From Sunxiuqinia sp963974515 (lineage in GTDB: Bacteria; Bacteroidota; Bacteroidia; Bacteroidales; Prolixibacteraceae), in the NCBI RefSeq assembly GCF_963974515.1, contig NZ_CAXBDD010000098.1:1-14725 (forward strand): a DNA stretch of 14,725 bases. The letters run 5' to 3'. Below, piece after piece: positions 1-7,654 of the stretch. Each line of letters starts with the position of its first letter. The stretch's first letter is position 1. The position numbers and the translations under genes are program-made. A model generated the notes under the pieces. The model had not been told where the DNA came from, did not search any database, and saw only the letters and a program-made list of their open reading frames with translations.

Positions 1-71
1 GATTGAAGCGATTGACAGTCACCTTGAACAGGTGTTATTTTCATCTCATTCACATTGTTTGCCTCGTTCAT
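1..71 (-). CDS. Possible 5' end of an unidentified gene, cut by the window edge
   Basis: An open frame starts at an ATG at 71 on the minus strand and runs without a stop to the window edge, giving 23 complete codons. A second in-frame ATG lies at codon 10 (position 44) and could be the real start. The fragment is too short to recognise a family. It would be divergent from waaA, with about 110 bp between the two starts, enough room for back-to-back promoters. A plus-strand frame is also open from position 2 to a TGA at 113-115, so the coding strand is not certain. No clear promoter or ribosome binding site supports the minus-strand reading. Confidence 0.3.
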   Translation of the reverse strand, partial: MNEANNVNEMKITPVQGDCQSLQ

Positions 72-147
72 ATTCGATGGAACTCTCGATGAATTTTAAT
101 TCTTCTTATTTGTGAATATGAAGAATGAAAATTCATGTTCGTTTCAT

Positions 148-155
148 TACTTTTG
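148..155 (+). promoter_or_regulatory. Candidate -7 element for waaA
   Basis: TACTTTTG matches the Bacteroidota housekeeping -7 consensus TAnnTTTG. Transcription would begin near 160, leaving about 20 nt before the ATG at 181, which fits the choice of 181 as the waaA start. No TTG or TTTG lies 19 to 21 nt upstream, so the -33 half is missing. An eight-base AT-rich match like this can arise by chance. Confidence 0.3.
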
Positions 156-180
156 CAAGCAAATCGTAGTACCGGCACTT

Positions 181-1419
181 ATGAATTTCCTTTACCAAAT
201 CGCCATTCACTTTTATCTTTTGGCTGCACAGATTTCCGCGCTATTCAACGAAAAAGCCCGTCTTTTCATACAGGGACAAAAAAATATTTTCCCTTACCTT
301 GAAAATAAAATGAACCACCAACGCCCAATCATCTGGGTACATTGTGCTTCGCTTGGCGAATTTGAACAAGGAAGACCACTGATTGAGCAAATCAAAAAAG
401 ATCACCCGGCTTACCAAATCCTGTTAAGCTTCTTCTCGCCCAGCGGATACGAAATTCGGAAGAACTACGAGCAAGCTGACTACATTTGTTACCTTCCAAT
501 TGATACCGCCAGAAACGCCCGCAGGTTCATACAATTGGTCAAGCCCGAAAAAGTATTCTTCATCAAATACGAATTCTGGTTCAACTACATCAACCTGTTA
601 AATAAACAGCAAATCCCGCTGTACTTAGTCTCAGCCATTTTCCGCAAAGAACAGCTATTCTTCAAAACCGGATTCCCGTCAAATTGGTACCGGCGGATTC
701 TCAAAAAAGTCACGCACTTTTTTGTTCAAACCGAAGCTTCAGGCCAATTGCTCTCATCCATCGGCATCAACAACTACACGATAACTGGAGACACCCGCTT
801 TGACCGAGTAGCCGAAATCGCTTCAAACAGTAGACAGCTGCCTTTAATCGAGCAGTTCAAAAACCGACAGCAGCTTATCGTGACTGGCAGCAGCTGGGCG
901 CCCGACGAAGCTTTGCTGATTGACTTTCTGAAACAAAACCAGCAAACCAAAATCATCTTTGCTCCACACGAAGTGAAGGAAAACAACGTCCGACGTTTGA
1001 TGGACCAACTGCCGGTTCAGGCTGTGCGCTATTCTCAGGCTGAAGGGAAAGACCTGCAGCAGGCGCAGGTTTTGATTGTCGATACCATCGGAGTGCTTTC
1101 CAGTATTTACCGATATGCCGACCTGGCTTATATTGGCGGTGGCTTTGGCGTAGGTATTCACAACACGCTGGAAGCTGCCATTTACAACATCCCGGTCATT
1201 TTTGGTCCCAATTATCTCAAGTTCCAGGAGGCCGTGAACCTGAAAGAAGTAGGAGCTGCGTTTTCGGTAAACGATTCCGCTGAACTAATCCCGATGTTGA
1301 ATAATTTGCTGGAAGACGAAAAACTGCGACTGGAAATTGCAAAAAAGTGCCGCAATTTTATGGAACAAAACCTTGGAGCTACACAACAGGTTTTGGAAGA
1401 AGTTTTTAACATTCTGTAA
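181..1419 (+). CDS. waaA: 3-deoxy-D-manno-octulosonic acid (Kdo) transferase
   Basis: WaaA (KdtA, glycosyltransferase family GT30) transfers Kdo from CMP-Kdo to the lipid A precursor at the cytoplasmic face of the inner membrane, the first step of LPS core assembly. The protein from 181 is 412 aa, close to the usual family length. It begins with a hydrophobic membrane-anchor segment (about residues 1-20), followed by the family motif HCASLGEFEQGRP at about 54-66, where Glu60 is the expected catalytic base. The C-terminal half carries the nucleotide-sugar site, including GGGFGVGIHNTLEAA and the following PVIFGPNY. The frame stays open upstream to a GTG at 112, but family N-termini start at the membrane segment and the extra 23 residues look unrelated, so 181 is preferred. 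No Shine-Dalgarno sequence is seen. Family assignment is secure. Whether the enzyme adds one or more Kdo units cannot be read from sequence. Confidence 0.94.
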   Translation: MNFLYQIAIHFYLLAAQISALFNEKARLFIQGQKNIFPYLENKMNHQRPIIWVHCASLGEFEQGRPLIEQIKKDHPAYQILLSFFSPSGYEIRKNYEQADYICYLPIDTARNARRFIQLVKPEKVFFIKYEFWFNYINLLNKQQIPLYLVSAIFRKEQLFFKTGFPSNWYRRILKKVTHFFVQTEASGQLLSSIGINNYTITGDTRFDRVAEIASNSRQLPLIEQFKNRQQLIVTGSSWAPDEALLIDFLKQNQQTKIIFAPHEVKENNVRRLMDQLPVQAVRYSQAEGKDLQQAQVLIVDTIGVLSSIYRYADLAYIGGGFGVGIHNTLEAAIYNIPVIFGPNYLKFQEAVNLKEVGAAFSVNDSAELIPMLNNLLEDEKLRLEIAKKCRNFMEQNLGATQQVLEEVFNIL

Positions 1420-1739
1420 ATTGAACGACCATTTTCCGCCTCTAAAAGTACAACCGTCGTTTGAGCGACAAGCCTTTACATCCTGTTAACTCTTTTTCGC
1501 GCAAGTTAATATCGGGTTTTCTTTTTGGTAAACTTTTCTTAATTATTAAAACCGTATCTATCTTATTACAAGCGTACTAACAAGTTTTAGTTGATAACTT
1601 TAGCGGCATTTTCAAAAAATAGTATTCCATTTTTTTCATTTGCATGTTATATTGCATGAAGCAAAAGAGAGATACGAGGATCTGACTTTTGCTCAAGTTT
1701 ACAAACAGTTAACAAAAACAGCATTTTAATTTTTGGTGT
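1420..1739. other. 320-bp AT-rich intergenic region between waaA and nrdJ
   Basis: No gene is apparent here. I looked for a cobalamin riboswitch, which often controls B12-related reductase genes, and saw no B12-box sequence (GCCACTG-like) or compact folded region. A direct repeat of TGCATG occurs at 1640-1657. Partial -7-like boxes occur at 1595-1602 (TAACTTTA) and 1684-1691 (GACTTTTG), but neither has a TTG at the right distance. No T-tailed hairpin marks the end of waaA. The nrdJ promoter is probably in this stretch but cannot be placed. Confidence 0.5.
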
Positions 1740-4301
1740 ATGGCTTTCAAAAACGTGGCAGTGGAGCCCAAAACGGGCAGGAAAATTTATTCCCAGGAGG
1801 AAGCATACCAGGCAACTTTAAGTTATTTCAACGGAGATGATTTGGCGGCAAGGGTATGGATCAACAAGTATGCATTGAAGGATTCTTTTGGCAACATCTA
1901 TGAAAAGAATCCAGATGATATGCATAAACGACTGGCTAAAGAAATTGCCAGGGTTGAAAAGAAGTATGACAACCCCATGACCGAGGAGCAGGTCTATCAG
2001 CTTCTGAAAGATTTTAAGTACATCGTCCCCCAGGGAGGACCAATGACAGGCATTGGTAACGACTACCAAATAGCATCACTCTCCAATTGTTTTGTTGTTG
2101 GAAACGAAGGCAACTCGGACTCTTACGGAGGAATCCTAAAGATTGACCAGGAGCAAGTGCAGCTGATGAAGCGCCGCGGAGGTGTTGGACACGATTTGTC
2201 GCACATTCGTCCCAAAGGTTCGCCGGTAAAAAATTCGGCCTTAACTTCAACAGGTATTGTTCCATTTATGGAGCGCTATTCCAACTCGACGCGTGAAGTG
2301 GCACAAGACGGACGCCGCGGAGCGTTGATGCTTTCCGTATCGGTTAAACACCCCGATTCGGAATCGTTTATTGATGCCAAACTGGAGCAGGGAAAAGTTA
2401 CCGGAGCCAACGTATCGGTTAAAATCCACGACGATTTCATGCAGTCGGTTGAAAGCGGGGAACCTTACAAACAACAATACCCCATTGACGCCAAAAAACC
2501 AACCTACGAAAAAGTTACCGACGCTGAAAAAATCTGGAACAAAATCGTTCATAACGCTTGGAAATCAGCCGAACCTGGCATTCTTTTCTGGGATACCATC
2601 ATTAAAGAATCAGTTCCTGATTGCTATGCGGACCTGGGTTACAAAACCGTGTCGACCAACCCTTGTGGCGAAATTCCGTTGTGTCCCTACGATAGCTGCC
2701 GTTTGCTGGCCGTTAACTTATATTCGTATGTAGAAAAACCCTTTACTGCGGAAGCCAAATTTAACTTCGAACAGTTCAAAGAACATGTTGGCTATGCCCA
2801 GCGTATGATGGACGACATCATTGATCTGGAACTGGAGAAAATTGACGCTATCATTGATAAAATTGACGCTGACCCGGAAGATGAGGAAATCAAGTCGATT
2901 GAGCGCAAATTATGGGAAAAAATTCAAACCAAAGCGAAAGAAGGACGCCGGACCGGAGTTGGAATCACAGCCGAAGGCGACATGCTGGCAGCCTTGGGAT
3001 TGCGCTACGGAACTGAAGATGCCACCGATTTCAGTGAAGAAATCCATAAAACACTGGCCATTGAAGCTTATCGCTCGTCGGTAAATCTAGCCAGGGAAAG
3101 ATCGCCATTTGCGATTTATGATGCCGAACGGGAAAAAAACAATCCGCTCATCAACCGGCTTCGCGAGCAGGACGAAGCATTGTATGCCGACATGGTCAAA
3201 TATGGCCGTCGCAACATCGCCCTGCTGACCATTGCGCCAACCGGCACAACCAGCTTGATGACCCAAACGACTTCAGGAATTGAACCGGTGTTTATGCCTG
3301 TGTACAAACGTCGCCGGAAAGTTAACCCCAACGATAAAGAGGTACGGGTTGATTTTGTCGATGAAGTAGGCGACAGCTGGGAGGAATACATTGTCTTCCA
3401 CCATAAATTTGTAACCTGGATGAAAGCCAACGGACTGGATACAACCATTAAATACTCGCAGGAAGAACTCGATAAAATGGTTGAGAAATCACCCTATTAC
3501 AAAGCAACTTCAAACGATGTTGACTGGCTGCGGAAAGTCCGCATGCAGGGCCGTATTCAGAAATGGGTCGATCACTCCATCAGTGTAACCATCAACCTTC
3601 CGAATGATGTCGAAGAAGAACTGGTTGGCAAGCTTTATTTCGAAGCGTGGAAGAGCGGCTGCAAAGGTGTAACGGTTTACCGCGACGGCTCGCGTTCAGG
3701 CGTGTTATTGTCGAATAAAAAGGACGACAAGAAAAAAGAAAAATTCTCAACGTTCCCAACCAAGCGCCCGGAAGAACTGGAAGCTGACGTGGTGCGTTTC
3801 CAGAACAACAAAGACAAGTGGGTAGCATTCATTGGACTGGTTGGTGATCTTCCCTATGAGATTTTCACCGGTTTGCAGGACGATGAAGACGGCATTTTAC
3901 TTCCCCGTTCGGTGACAAAAGGAAAAATCATTAAAAACCGCGACGAAGATGGCAACTCGCGTTATGACTTCCAATACACCAACAAGCGTGGTTATAAAAC
4001 TACCATCGAAGGTTTGTCATACAAATTCAACCCGGTATTCTGGAACTACGCGAAACTGATCTCCGGAATTTTGCGCCACGGTATGCCAATTCACAAAGTA
4101 GTGGATACGGTAACCAGCCTGCAACTGGACAACGACACCATCAACAGCTGGAAAGCCGGCGTTGCCCGTGCACTGAAAAAATACATTCCCAATGGCACCA
4201 TTGCCGAAGGAACAGTTTGTGGCGAGTGCGGATCGAACAACGTGATTTACCAGGAAGGCTGTTTGACCTGCCCGGACTGCGGATCATCAAAATGTGGTTA
4301 A
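1740..4301 (+). CDS. nrdJ: Adenosylcobalamin-dependent (class II) ribonucleoside-diphosphate reductase
   Basis: NrdJ reduces ribonucleotides to deoxyribonucleotides, using adenosylcobalamin to generate the active-site thiyl radical, so it needs no oxygen and no small radical subunit. None is encoded nearby. The 853-aa length is normal for this family. Visible hallmarks are SNCFVVG, with Cys117 as one of the redox pair; RRGGVGHDLSHIRPKGSPV (about 145-163); the loop NPCGE at 307-311, with Asn307, thiyl Cys309 and Glu311; Cys320 (CRLLAVNL), the likely second redox cysteine; and APTGTTS at about 499-505. The C-terminal part (about 690-800) resembles the TSCPD domain of this family. The protein ends in a zinc-ribbon-like tail with Cys827, Cys830, Cys844 and Cys847 in CxxC pairs, plus Cys841 and Cys852, which may relay electrons to the active site. 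The gene appears monocistronic, with its own terminator 30 nt downstream. Confidence 0.96.
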   Translation: MAFKNVAVEPKTGRKIYSQEEAYQATLSYFNGDDLAARVWINKYALKDSFGNIYEKNPDDMHKRLAKEIARVEKKYDNPMTEEQVYQLLKDFKYIVPQGGPMTGIGNDYQIASLSNCFVVGNEGNSDSYGGILKIDQEQVQLMKRRGGVGHDLSHIRPKGSPVKNSALTSTGIVPFMERYSNSTREVAQDGRRGALMLSVSVKHPDSESFIDAKLEQGKVTGANVSVKIHDDFMQSVESGEPYKQQYPIDAKKPTYEKVTDAEKIWNKIVHNAWKSAEPGILFWDTIIKESVPDCYADLGYKTVSTNPCGEIPLCPYDSCRLLAVNLYSYVEKPFTAEAKFNFEQFKEHVGYAQRMMDDIIDLELEKIDAIIDKIDADPEDEEIKSIERKLWEKIQTKAKEGRRTGVGITAEGDMLAALGLRYGTEDATDFSEEIHKTLAIEAYRSSVNLARERSPFAIYDAEREKNNPLINRLREQDEALYADMVKYGRRNIALLTIAPTGTTSLMTQTTSGIEPVFMPVYKRRRKVNPNDKEVRVDFVDEVGDSWEEYIVFHHKFVTWMKANGLDTTIKYSQEELDKMVEKSPYYKATSNDVDWLRKVRMQGRIQKWVDHSISVTINLPNDVEEELVGKLYFEAWKSGCKGVTVYRDGSRSGVLLSNKKDDKKKEKFSTFPTKRPEELEADVVRFQNNKDKWVAFIGLVGDLPYEIFTGLQDDEDGILLPRSVTKGKIIKNRDEDGNSRYDFQYTNKRGYKTTIEGLSYKFNPVFWNYAKLISGILRHGMPIHKVVDTVTSLQLDNDTINSWKAGVARALKKYIPNGTIAEGTVCGECGSNNVIYQEGCLTCPDCGSSKCG

Positions 4302-4330
4302 TCAATTGATTCGGTCAAAAATCGAACAAG

Positions 4331-4361
4331 AAAGGCTTTCACTCAGGTGGAGGCCTTTTTT
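4331..4361 (+). terminator. Intrinsic terminator of nrdJ
   Basis: A 12-bp stem (AAAGGCTTTCAC pairing with GTGGAGGCCTTT, including two G-U pairs) closes a TCAG tetraloop and runs into a six-T tract. It lies 30 nt after the nrdJ stop and separates nrdJ from the downstream signalling unit. Confidence 0.92.
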
Positions 4362-4410
4362 ATTTCCGGTTGGAAGGTGAAAAACGACCATCTGTCCAGT
4401 CATTTTAACG

Positions 4411-4490
4411 ATTCAGAAACTTCAAATTGCAGGGACATTGAAACCACCATAGCTTTGAATAAAAATTCAATTCAGAAACTAAAAATTCAA
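4411..4490 (+). repeat. Two pairs of 11-nt direct repeats around the promoter
   Basis: ATTCAGAAACT occurs at 4411-4421 and 4470-4480, on either side of the promoter. TAAAAATTCAA occurs at 4460-4470 and 4480-4490, a 20-bp period, just downstream of the inferred transcription start. LytTR regulators often bind direct repeats about two helical turns apart, so the second pair could be an autoregulatory site for the response regulator of this unit. The sequence does not match a LytTR consensus I know, and AT-rich repeats of this size can be chance. Confidence 0.4.
4427..4457 (+). promoter_or_regulatory. Bacteroidota-type promoter for the secreted protein/LytS/LytTR unit
   Basis: TTG at 4427-4429 and TAGCTTTG at 4450-4457 are separated by 20 nt. 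This matches the housekeeping promoter pattern known in Bacteroidota (TTG or TTTG, about 19-21 nt, TAnnTTTG). Transcription would start near 4463, giving a leader of about 33 nt before the ATG at 4496. It is the best promoter match in the window. Confidence 0.7.
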
Positions 4491-4495
4491 AAGCT

Positions 4496-5332
4496 ATGAA
4501 AACAAAAGAAGAATTGTTCACTGTGTTTTTTACCATCCTGTTTTTAACCTGTGCTTTCCTGGCCTCCGGACAACGCCAATCGATCTCGTTTGTGCTGCCA
4601 TCGAATGATCTTCAGAACCGTCAGCAACACCAGTATCAGGTAGAAACTGATCATCTGAACTTCAATATTTACGGCGATTTTGCCAGCCGAATGCGCATCT
4701 CTGGCAAATACACCTCCGGCTTGCCTGGTGGAAAAGTTGAATGGTCCGATGTTTACATGCAGCGATCGGATCAGCCGGAAGGCCCTTTTTCAAGCAAGGA
4801 AAGCCTCGATTACGTCAATGGCTTCAGCTACACTTACGAACAGAACATCTTGGCGCCAGAGTTCTTTGCCGGTTTCCCCAACAACTCCGTTGAAGCAAAA
4901 AACCTGGTGTGGGACATGGCAGGAATGGAGTTCTTTGCCTGGGGCCATAATGATACGCTGCAACTGAATGTACCCTACCACGCAAACCAGGCCAACGGAA
5001 AAGTGGAGTTGGCCGGCCATGGCTTTTTCGATAACCGCGACATTATTCTAACCTGGAAAGGGATGACCACCAACACTGACGAAACCTTGGCCATGATTGA
5101 TTTCCGGACCATGAATAATAAGCTGGAAGTGCAGGTAGATATGGGCGATCGCCATTTTCAAACCAAAGGGCGCAGCCACTACTGGGGAACGATCTGGCTG
5201 TCGGTTGATCAGCAATGCATCGACCGGATTGAGCTGTTCGAAGATGTTGTACTGGAAATTGGATGGAACGACCAAGCTGAAAAAGAACTGGTTGATGTGA
5301 TTCGTGAGATGCGTGTGACAAAAATTTACTAA
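4496..5332 (+). CDS. Secreted protein of unknown function, linked to a LytS/LytTR pair
   Basis: I do not recognise this 278-aa protein. It starts with a charged segment (MKTKEE) and a hydrophobic stretch (about residues 7-23), ending at a plausible signal peptidase I site after ASG25, so it is probably periplasmic or exported. Cys19 lies in the hydrophobic stretch after LFLT, which is not a proper lipobox. The mature part has alternating polar and hydrophobic stretches rich in aromatic residues, suggesting a mostly beta fold, and only one further cysteine. No catalytic motif is obvious. The stop is 9 nt before the kinase start, so the two genes are almost certainly co-transcribed. The context suggests a role in sensing or in the same envelope process as the kinase; that is inference. 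The start follows a good promoter by about 33 nt. Confidence 0.85.
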   Translation: MKTKEELFTVFFTILFLTCAFLASGQRQSISFVLPSNDLQNRQQHQYQVETDHLNFNIYGDFASRMRISGKYTSGLPGGKVEWSDVYMQRSDQPEGPFSSKESLDYVNGFSYTYEQNILAPEFFAGFPNNSVEAKNLVWDMAGMEFFAWGHNDTLQLNVPYHANQANGKVELAGHGFFDNRDIILTWKGMTTNTDETLAMIDFRTMNNKLEVQVDMGDRHFQTKGRSHYWGTIWLSVDQQCIDRIELFEDVVLEIGWNDQAEKELVDVIREMRVTKIY

Positions 5333-5341
5333 TTTTCAACC

Positions 5342-6391
5342 ATGAAGCCCGAATCAAAAAAACCAATCTTCAGAACAATCCACTATCACTTGTGGATTGT
5401 TCTGGGCAGTTTCATTTTCACCTTGCTTTTCGAAGTTCTATCAGCAAGACAAGTCTTTAGTAACATCTTTTTATACATCTTTTTTCTGATGATCATTCAG
5501 GTGGAGCTTTTTGTCTGGCTGGGCGGCAGAATGTTTAACAAACTGAGCTACTCAACGGTCAAGGAATTTATCAACCGGATCATCAAGCGATTGCTGCTTT
5601 TTTACCTGCTTGTCTTGCTTCTCGGCTTCGTCCTTTTTGTAGTTACAGGTATCATCCTATCTCTCATACAGGGCGGTAGTCCGGCCGACTTTATTAAAGG
5701 AATTCCACAATATGAGATGCGGGGGTTTCTGATTGGATCGGGTATTGGCTTGCTTACCGGCAGCGTGATTTTCTTTGTATCACAGCTCTTTGCGGCAATC
5801 AACAGGGTACAAAAACTGAATGAAGAGAAGTTGCAGTACCAGTACCAAACCTTGAAAAACCAGGTCAACCCACACTTTCTCTTCAACAGCCTGAATACCC
5901 TTTCGTCGCTGGTTTACACCGATCCGAAACTGGCCGACGAATTTATTCAAAAACTGGCCTCCAGCTACCGCTACTTGCTGGACAACAATCCGAAAGACAC
6001 GGTGCCGCTGGCTGATGAACTGAAGTTTGTAAAACAGTATTTTTACCTTCACCAACTTCGGGGTAAGGAAAAGTTTCAACTTGAAATGAATGAACCTTTC
6101 CCCGGACATTTATCCATTCTGCCAGTTTCGGTACAACTGTTGGTCGAAAATGCGCTAAAGCACAACGCAGCCACCAAAGAAAGTCCGCTGGTTATTAAAA
6201 TTAAGTTGGAGGAAGAGCATTACATCAGCGTTGAAAACAACAAGCAAGACATTCAATCGTTGGAAAACTCACCGCAAACCGGGTTGAGCAACTTGGCTGA
6301 GCGGGTCCGGCAAATTTGCGGTGAAGACGTGATTATTCAGGAATCCTTTGAACATTTTAAAGTGAAAATCCCGTTGATTCATGACAAATAG
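5342..6391 (+). CDS. LytS/YehU-type membrane sensor histidine kinase
   Basis: This 349-aa protein is a sensor kinase of the His_kinase/LytS family, which phosphorylates a LytTR response regulator. Four membrane segments are visible at about residues 15-34, 41-59, 83-109 and 128-152, with no large extracytoplasmic domain, so the signal is probably sensed within or at the membrane. A short linker (about 153-170) leads to the phosphoacceptor motif NPHFLFNSLN, with His178. The ATP-binding part follows, with Asn270 and Asn275 in LLVENALKHN and the glycine box GLSNLAERV at 314-322. It sits 9 nt after the secreted-protein gene and 49 nt before its likely partner regulator. No PAS, GAF or 5TM-5TMR_LYT domain is apparent, so the family is clear but the stimulus is unknown. 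Confidence 0.93.
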   Translation: MKPESKKPIFRTIHYHLWIVLGSFIFTLLFEVLSARQVFSNIFLYIFFLMIIQVELFVWLGGRMFNKLSYSTVKEFINRIIKRLLLFYLLVLLLGFVLFVVTGIILSLIQGGSPADFIKGIPQYEMRGFLIGSGIGLLTGSVIFFVSQLFAAINRVQKLNEEKLQYQYQTLKNQVNPHFLFNSLNTLSSLVYTDPKLADEFIQKLASSYRYLLDNNPKDTVPLADELKFVKQYFYLHQLRGKEKFQLEMNEPFPGHLSILPVSVQLLVENALKHNAATKESPLVIKIKLEEEHYISVENNKQDIQSLENSPQTGLSNLAERVRQICGEDVIIQESFEHFKVKIPLIHDK

Positions 6392-6440
6392 AAAACCCAT
6401 GAGCGCAATCAGATATACAATCAATTAATCGCGTTTTTGT

Positions 6441-7208
6441 ATGAGAATAGTAATCATTGAAGATGAAGAACCGGCAGCACGAAAACTTAAAAAACTCCTT
6501 TCGGAATTAAGTGAACCAGTTGAGATACTCGACTGCCTGGAGTCGGTAAGCCAAGCGGCCGAATGGTTTTCAACACACGAACAACCGGATTTAGTCTTTA
6601 TGGACATCCGGCTGGCCGATGGGCTTAGCTTCGAAATTTTCGATTTGGTAGCGATTAACTCCCCTGTCATTTTCACAACCGCTTACAACGAATATGCGCT
6701 GAAAGCCTTCAAAGTAAACAGCATTGACTACTTACTAAAGCCCATTGACCCTGACGAGCTTCACAGGGCAATTGAGAAGTACAGAATGTTGTTTTCCAAA
6801 CCTGCTCAACCGGAGACCAACATACAATCCGGCATGCAGAAACTCCTGGCTGAGTTTGCCAGGTCACACAAAACAAGGTTTTTCATTAAAGTGGGTCAAC
6901 ACTATCGATCCATTCCCGTTCAGGAAATCGAGAGTTTCTTTGTGCAGGAGAAAAGCACCTTTTTGATGCATACTGATGGGAAAGCCATGGATATTGATTA
7001 TTCGCTCGACCAACTGGGCAACATGCTTGATCCTGCTCTTTTCTTCCGCGTAAACCGGAGTTATTTGGTCAATATCAATTGGATTAAAGATGTGGTAATT
7101 TATTCGGGAAGCCGCCTGAAATTGAAACTAGCCAGCGGAAAGTATAATGAACCGATCTTAGTTAGCCGGGATAAAGTATCGCCATTCAAAAAGTGGATGG
7201 ACCGCTAA
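6441..7208 (+). CDS. LytTR-family response regulator
   Basis: This 255-aa two-domain regulator has a receiver domain (about 1-115) with acidic residues Glu7, Asp8 and Glu9, phosphoacceptor Asp55 (FMDIRLADG), Thr80 and Lys100 (LLKPID). A short linker follows, then a LytTR DNA-binding domain (about 146-253) with the typical FFRVNRSYLVN stretch at 201-211. All key receiver residues are present, so it should be phosphorylatable. It is the last gene of the unit with the secreted protein and the LytS kinase, and is closed by a strong terminator 3 nt after the stop. Likely targets include its own promoter region; this is inference from the repeats at 4411-4490. Confidence 0.94.
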   Translation: MRIVIIEDEEPAARKLKKLLSELSEPVEILDCLESVSQAAEWFSTHEQPDLVFMDIRLADGLSFEIFDLVAINSPVIFTTAYNEYALKAFKVNSIDYLLKPIDPDELHRAIEKYRMLFSKPAQPETNIQSGMQKLLAEFARSHKTRFFIKVGQHYRSIPVQEIESFFVQEKSTFLMHTDGKAMDIDYSLDQLGNMLDPALFFRVNRSYLVNINWIKDVVIYSGSRLKLKLASGKYNEPILVSRDKVSPFKKWMDR

Positions 7209-7211
7209 TAA

Positions 7212-7235
7212 AAAAGGTCCCAATCGGGACCTTTT
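7212..7235. terminator. Bidirectional intrinsic terminator
   Basis: AAAAGGTCCC pairs with GGGACCTTTT around an AATC loop. On the plus strand the hairpin runs into T-rich sequence and ends the LytTR gene. On the minus strand it also has a T tract and lies 11 nt past the stop of the small 64-aa gene, so it can serve both convergent genes. Confidence 0.9.
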
Positions 7236-7246
7236 CTTTTGTGGCA

Positions 7247-7441
7247 TTATGCAGCAATCGTTGAAAAAACATCATTTAAAATTTCGGGGTACATATCCCC
7301 AAAATTTTCATCGCACCATTCGCGCAGTTCATTGAGATCATTTGGGTTCTCAGCCCACTTAGCACATTTGATCAGCTCTTTTCGGAATAAATCCCGGCTA
7401 AAGCTAACCTTGGGTAAAATTACTCTTGCATACTCAATCAT
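7247..7441 (-). CDS. Small conserved-looking protein of unknown function (64 aa)
   Basis: The 64-residue product has a balanced composition with many charged residues and hydrophobic residues at helix-like intervals, so it reads like a real soluble protein, probably helical. It contains two cysteines (Cys26 and Cys43) and no signal peptide. I cannot assign a function; I have a vague impression of similar short Bacteroidota proteins but cannot verify it. It stops 11 nt before a terminator that works in its direction, which supports expression. It lies 213 bp downstream of trpA on the same strand, so it could receive read-through from the trp operon, but no clear promoter was found. The competing plus-strand frame over the same region looks like a shadow. 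Confidence 0.65.
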   Translation of the reverse strand: MIEYARVILPKVSFSRDLFRKELIKCAKWAENPNDLNELREWCDENFGDMYPEILNDVFSTIAA

Positions 7442-7602
7442 AGCATCAGAACGTTTAATTAATTACTTCCATTAAGATAACACTTCAAGTTGAATTTTGG
7501 TATGTCGGAAAATACCCATTCACACAATTTAACATTACCGCGGAAAATTTTTGTTATTAATGTACTGAAATACAAATGGCTATATTCCTCCATCCACAAA
7601 CT

Positions 7603-7632
7603 TGTTTTAAAACATCTTCAAATGTGATCACA
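7603..7632. repeat. Two perfect palindromes downstream of trpA
   Basis: TGTTTTAAAACA (7603-7614) and TGTGATCACA (7623-7632) are perfect palindromes with centres 19 bp apart, in the 213-bp gap between trpA and the small gene. The second resembles CRP-type half sites brought together without a spacer. They are poor RNA hairpins because they leave little loop and have no T tract, so a protein-binding role is more plausible than termination. No target promoter is apparent. Confidence 0.35.
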
Positions 7633-7654
7633 ACGCAAATAAACAACACAAAAA

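Noticed and set aside
112..180. Extension of waaA upstream to the GTG at 112
   Set aside because: The extra residues do not resemble the family N-terminus, which begins at the membrane segment encoded from 181, and a -7-like box at 148-155 would then lie inside the gene.
1640..1657. Repeated TGCATG as an operator for nrdJ
   Set aside because: Only two short copies of a low-complexity hexamer, no match to an NrdR-type box that I can recognise, and no adjoining promoter.
4496..4580. Lipoprotein signal for the secreted protein at Cys19
   Set aside because: The residues before the cysteine (LFLT) do not form a lipobox, and a signal peptidase I site follows at ASG25.
7239..7475. 78-aa plus-strand open frame
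   Set aside because: It is Ser/His-rich with no protein-like pattern, overlaps the better minus-strand 64-aa gene, and starts just after a terminator.
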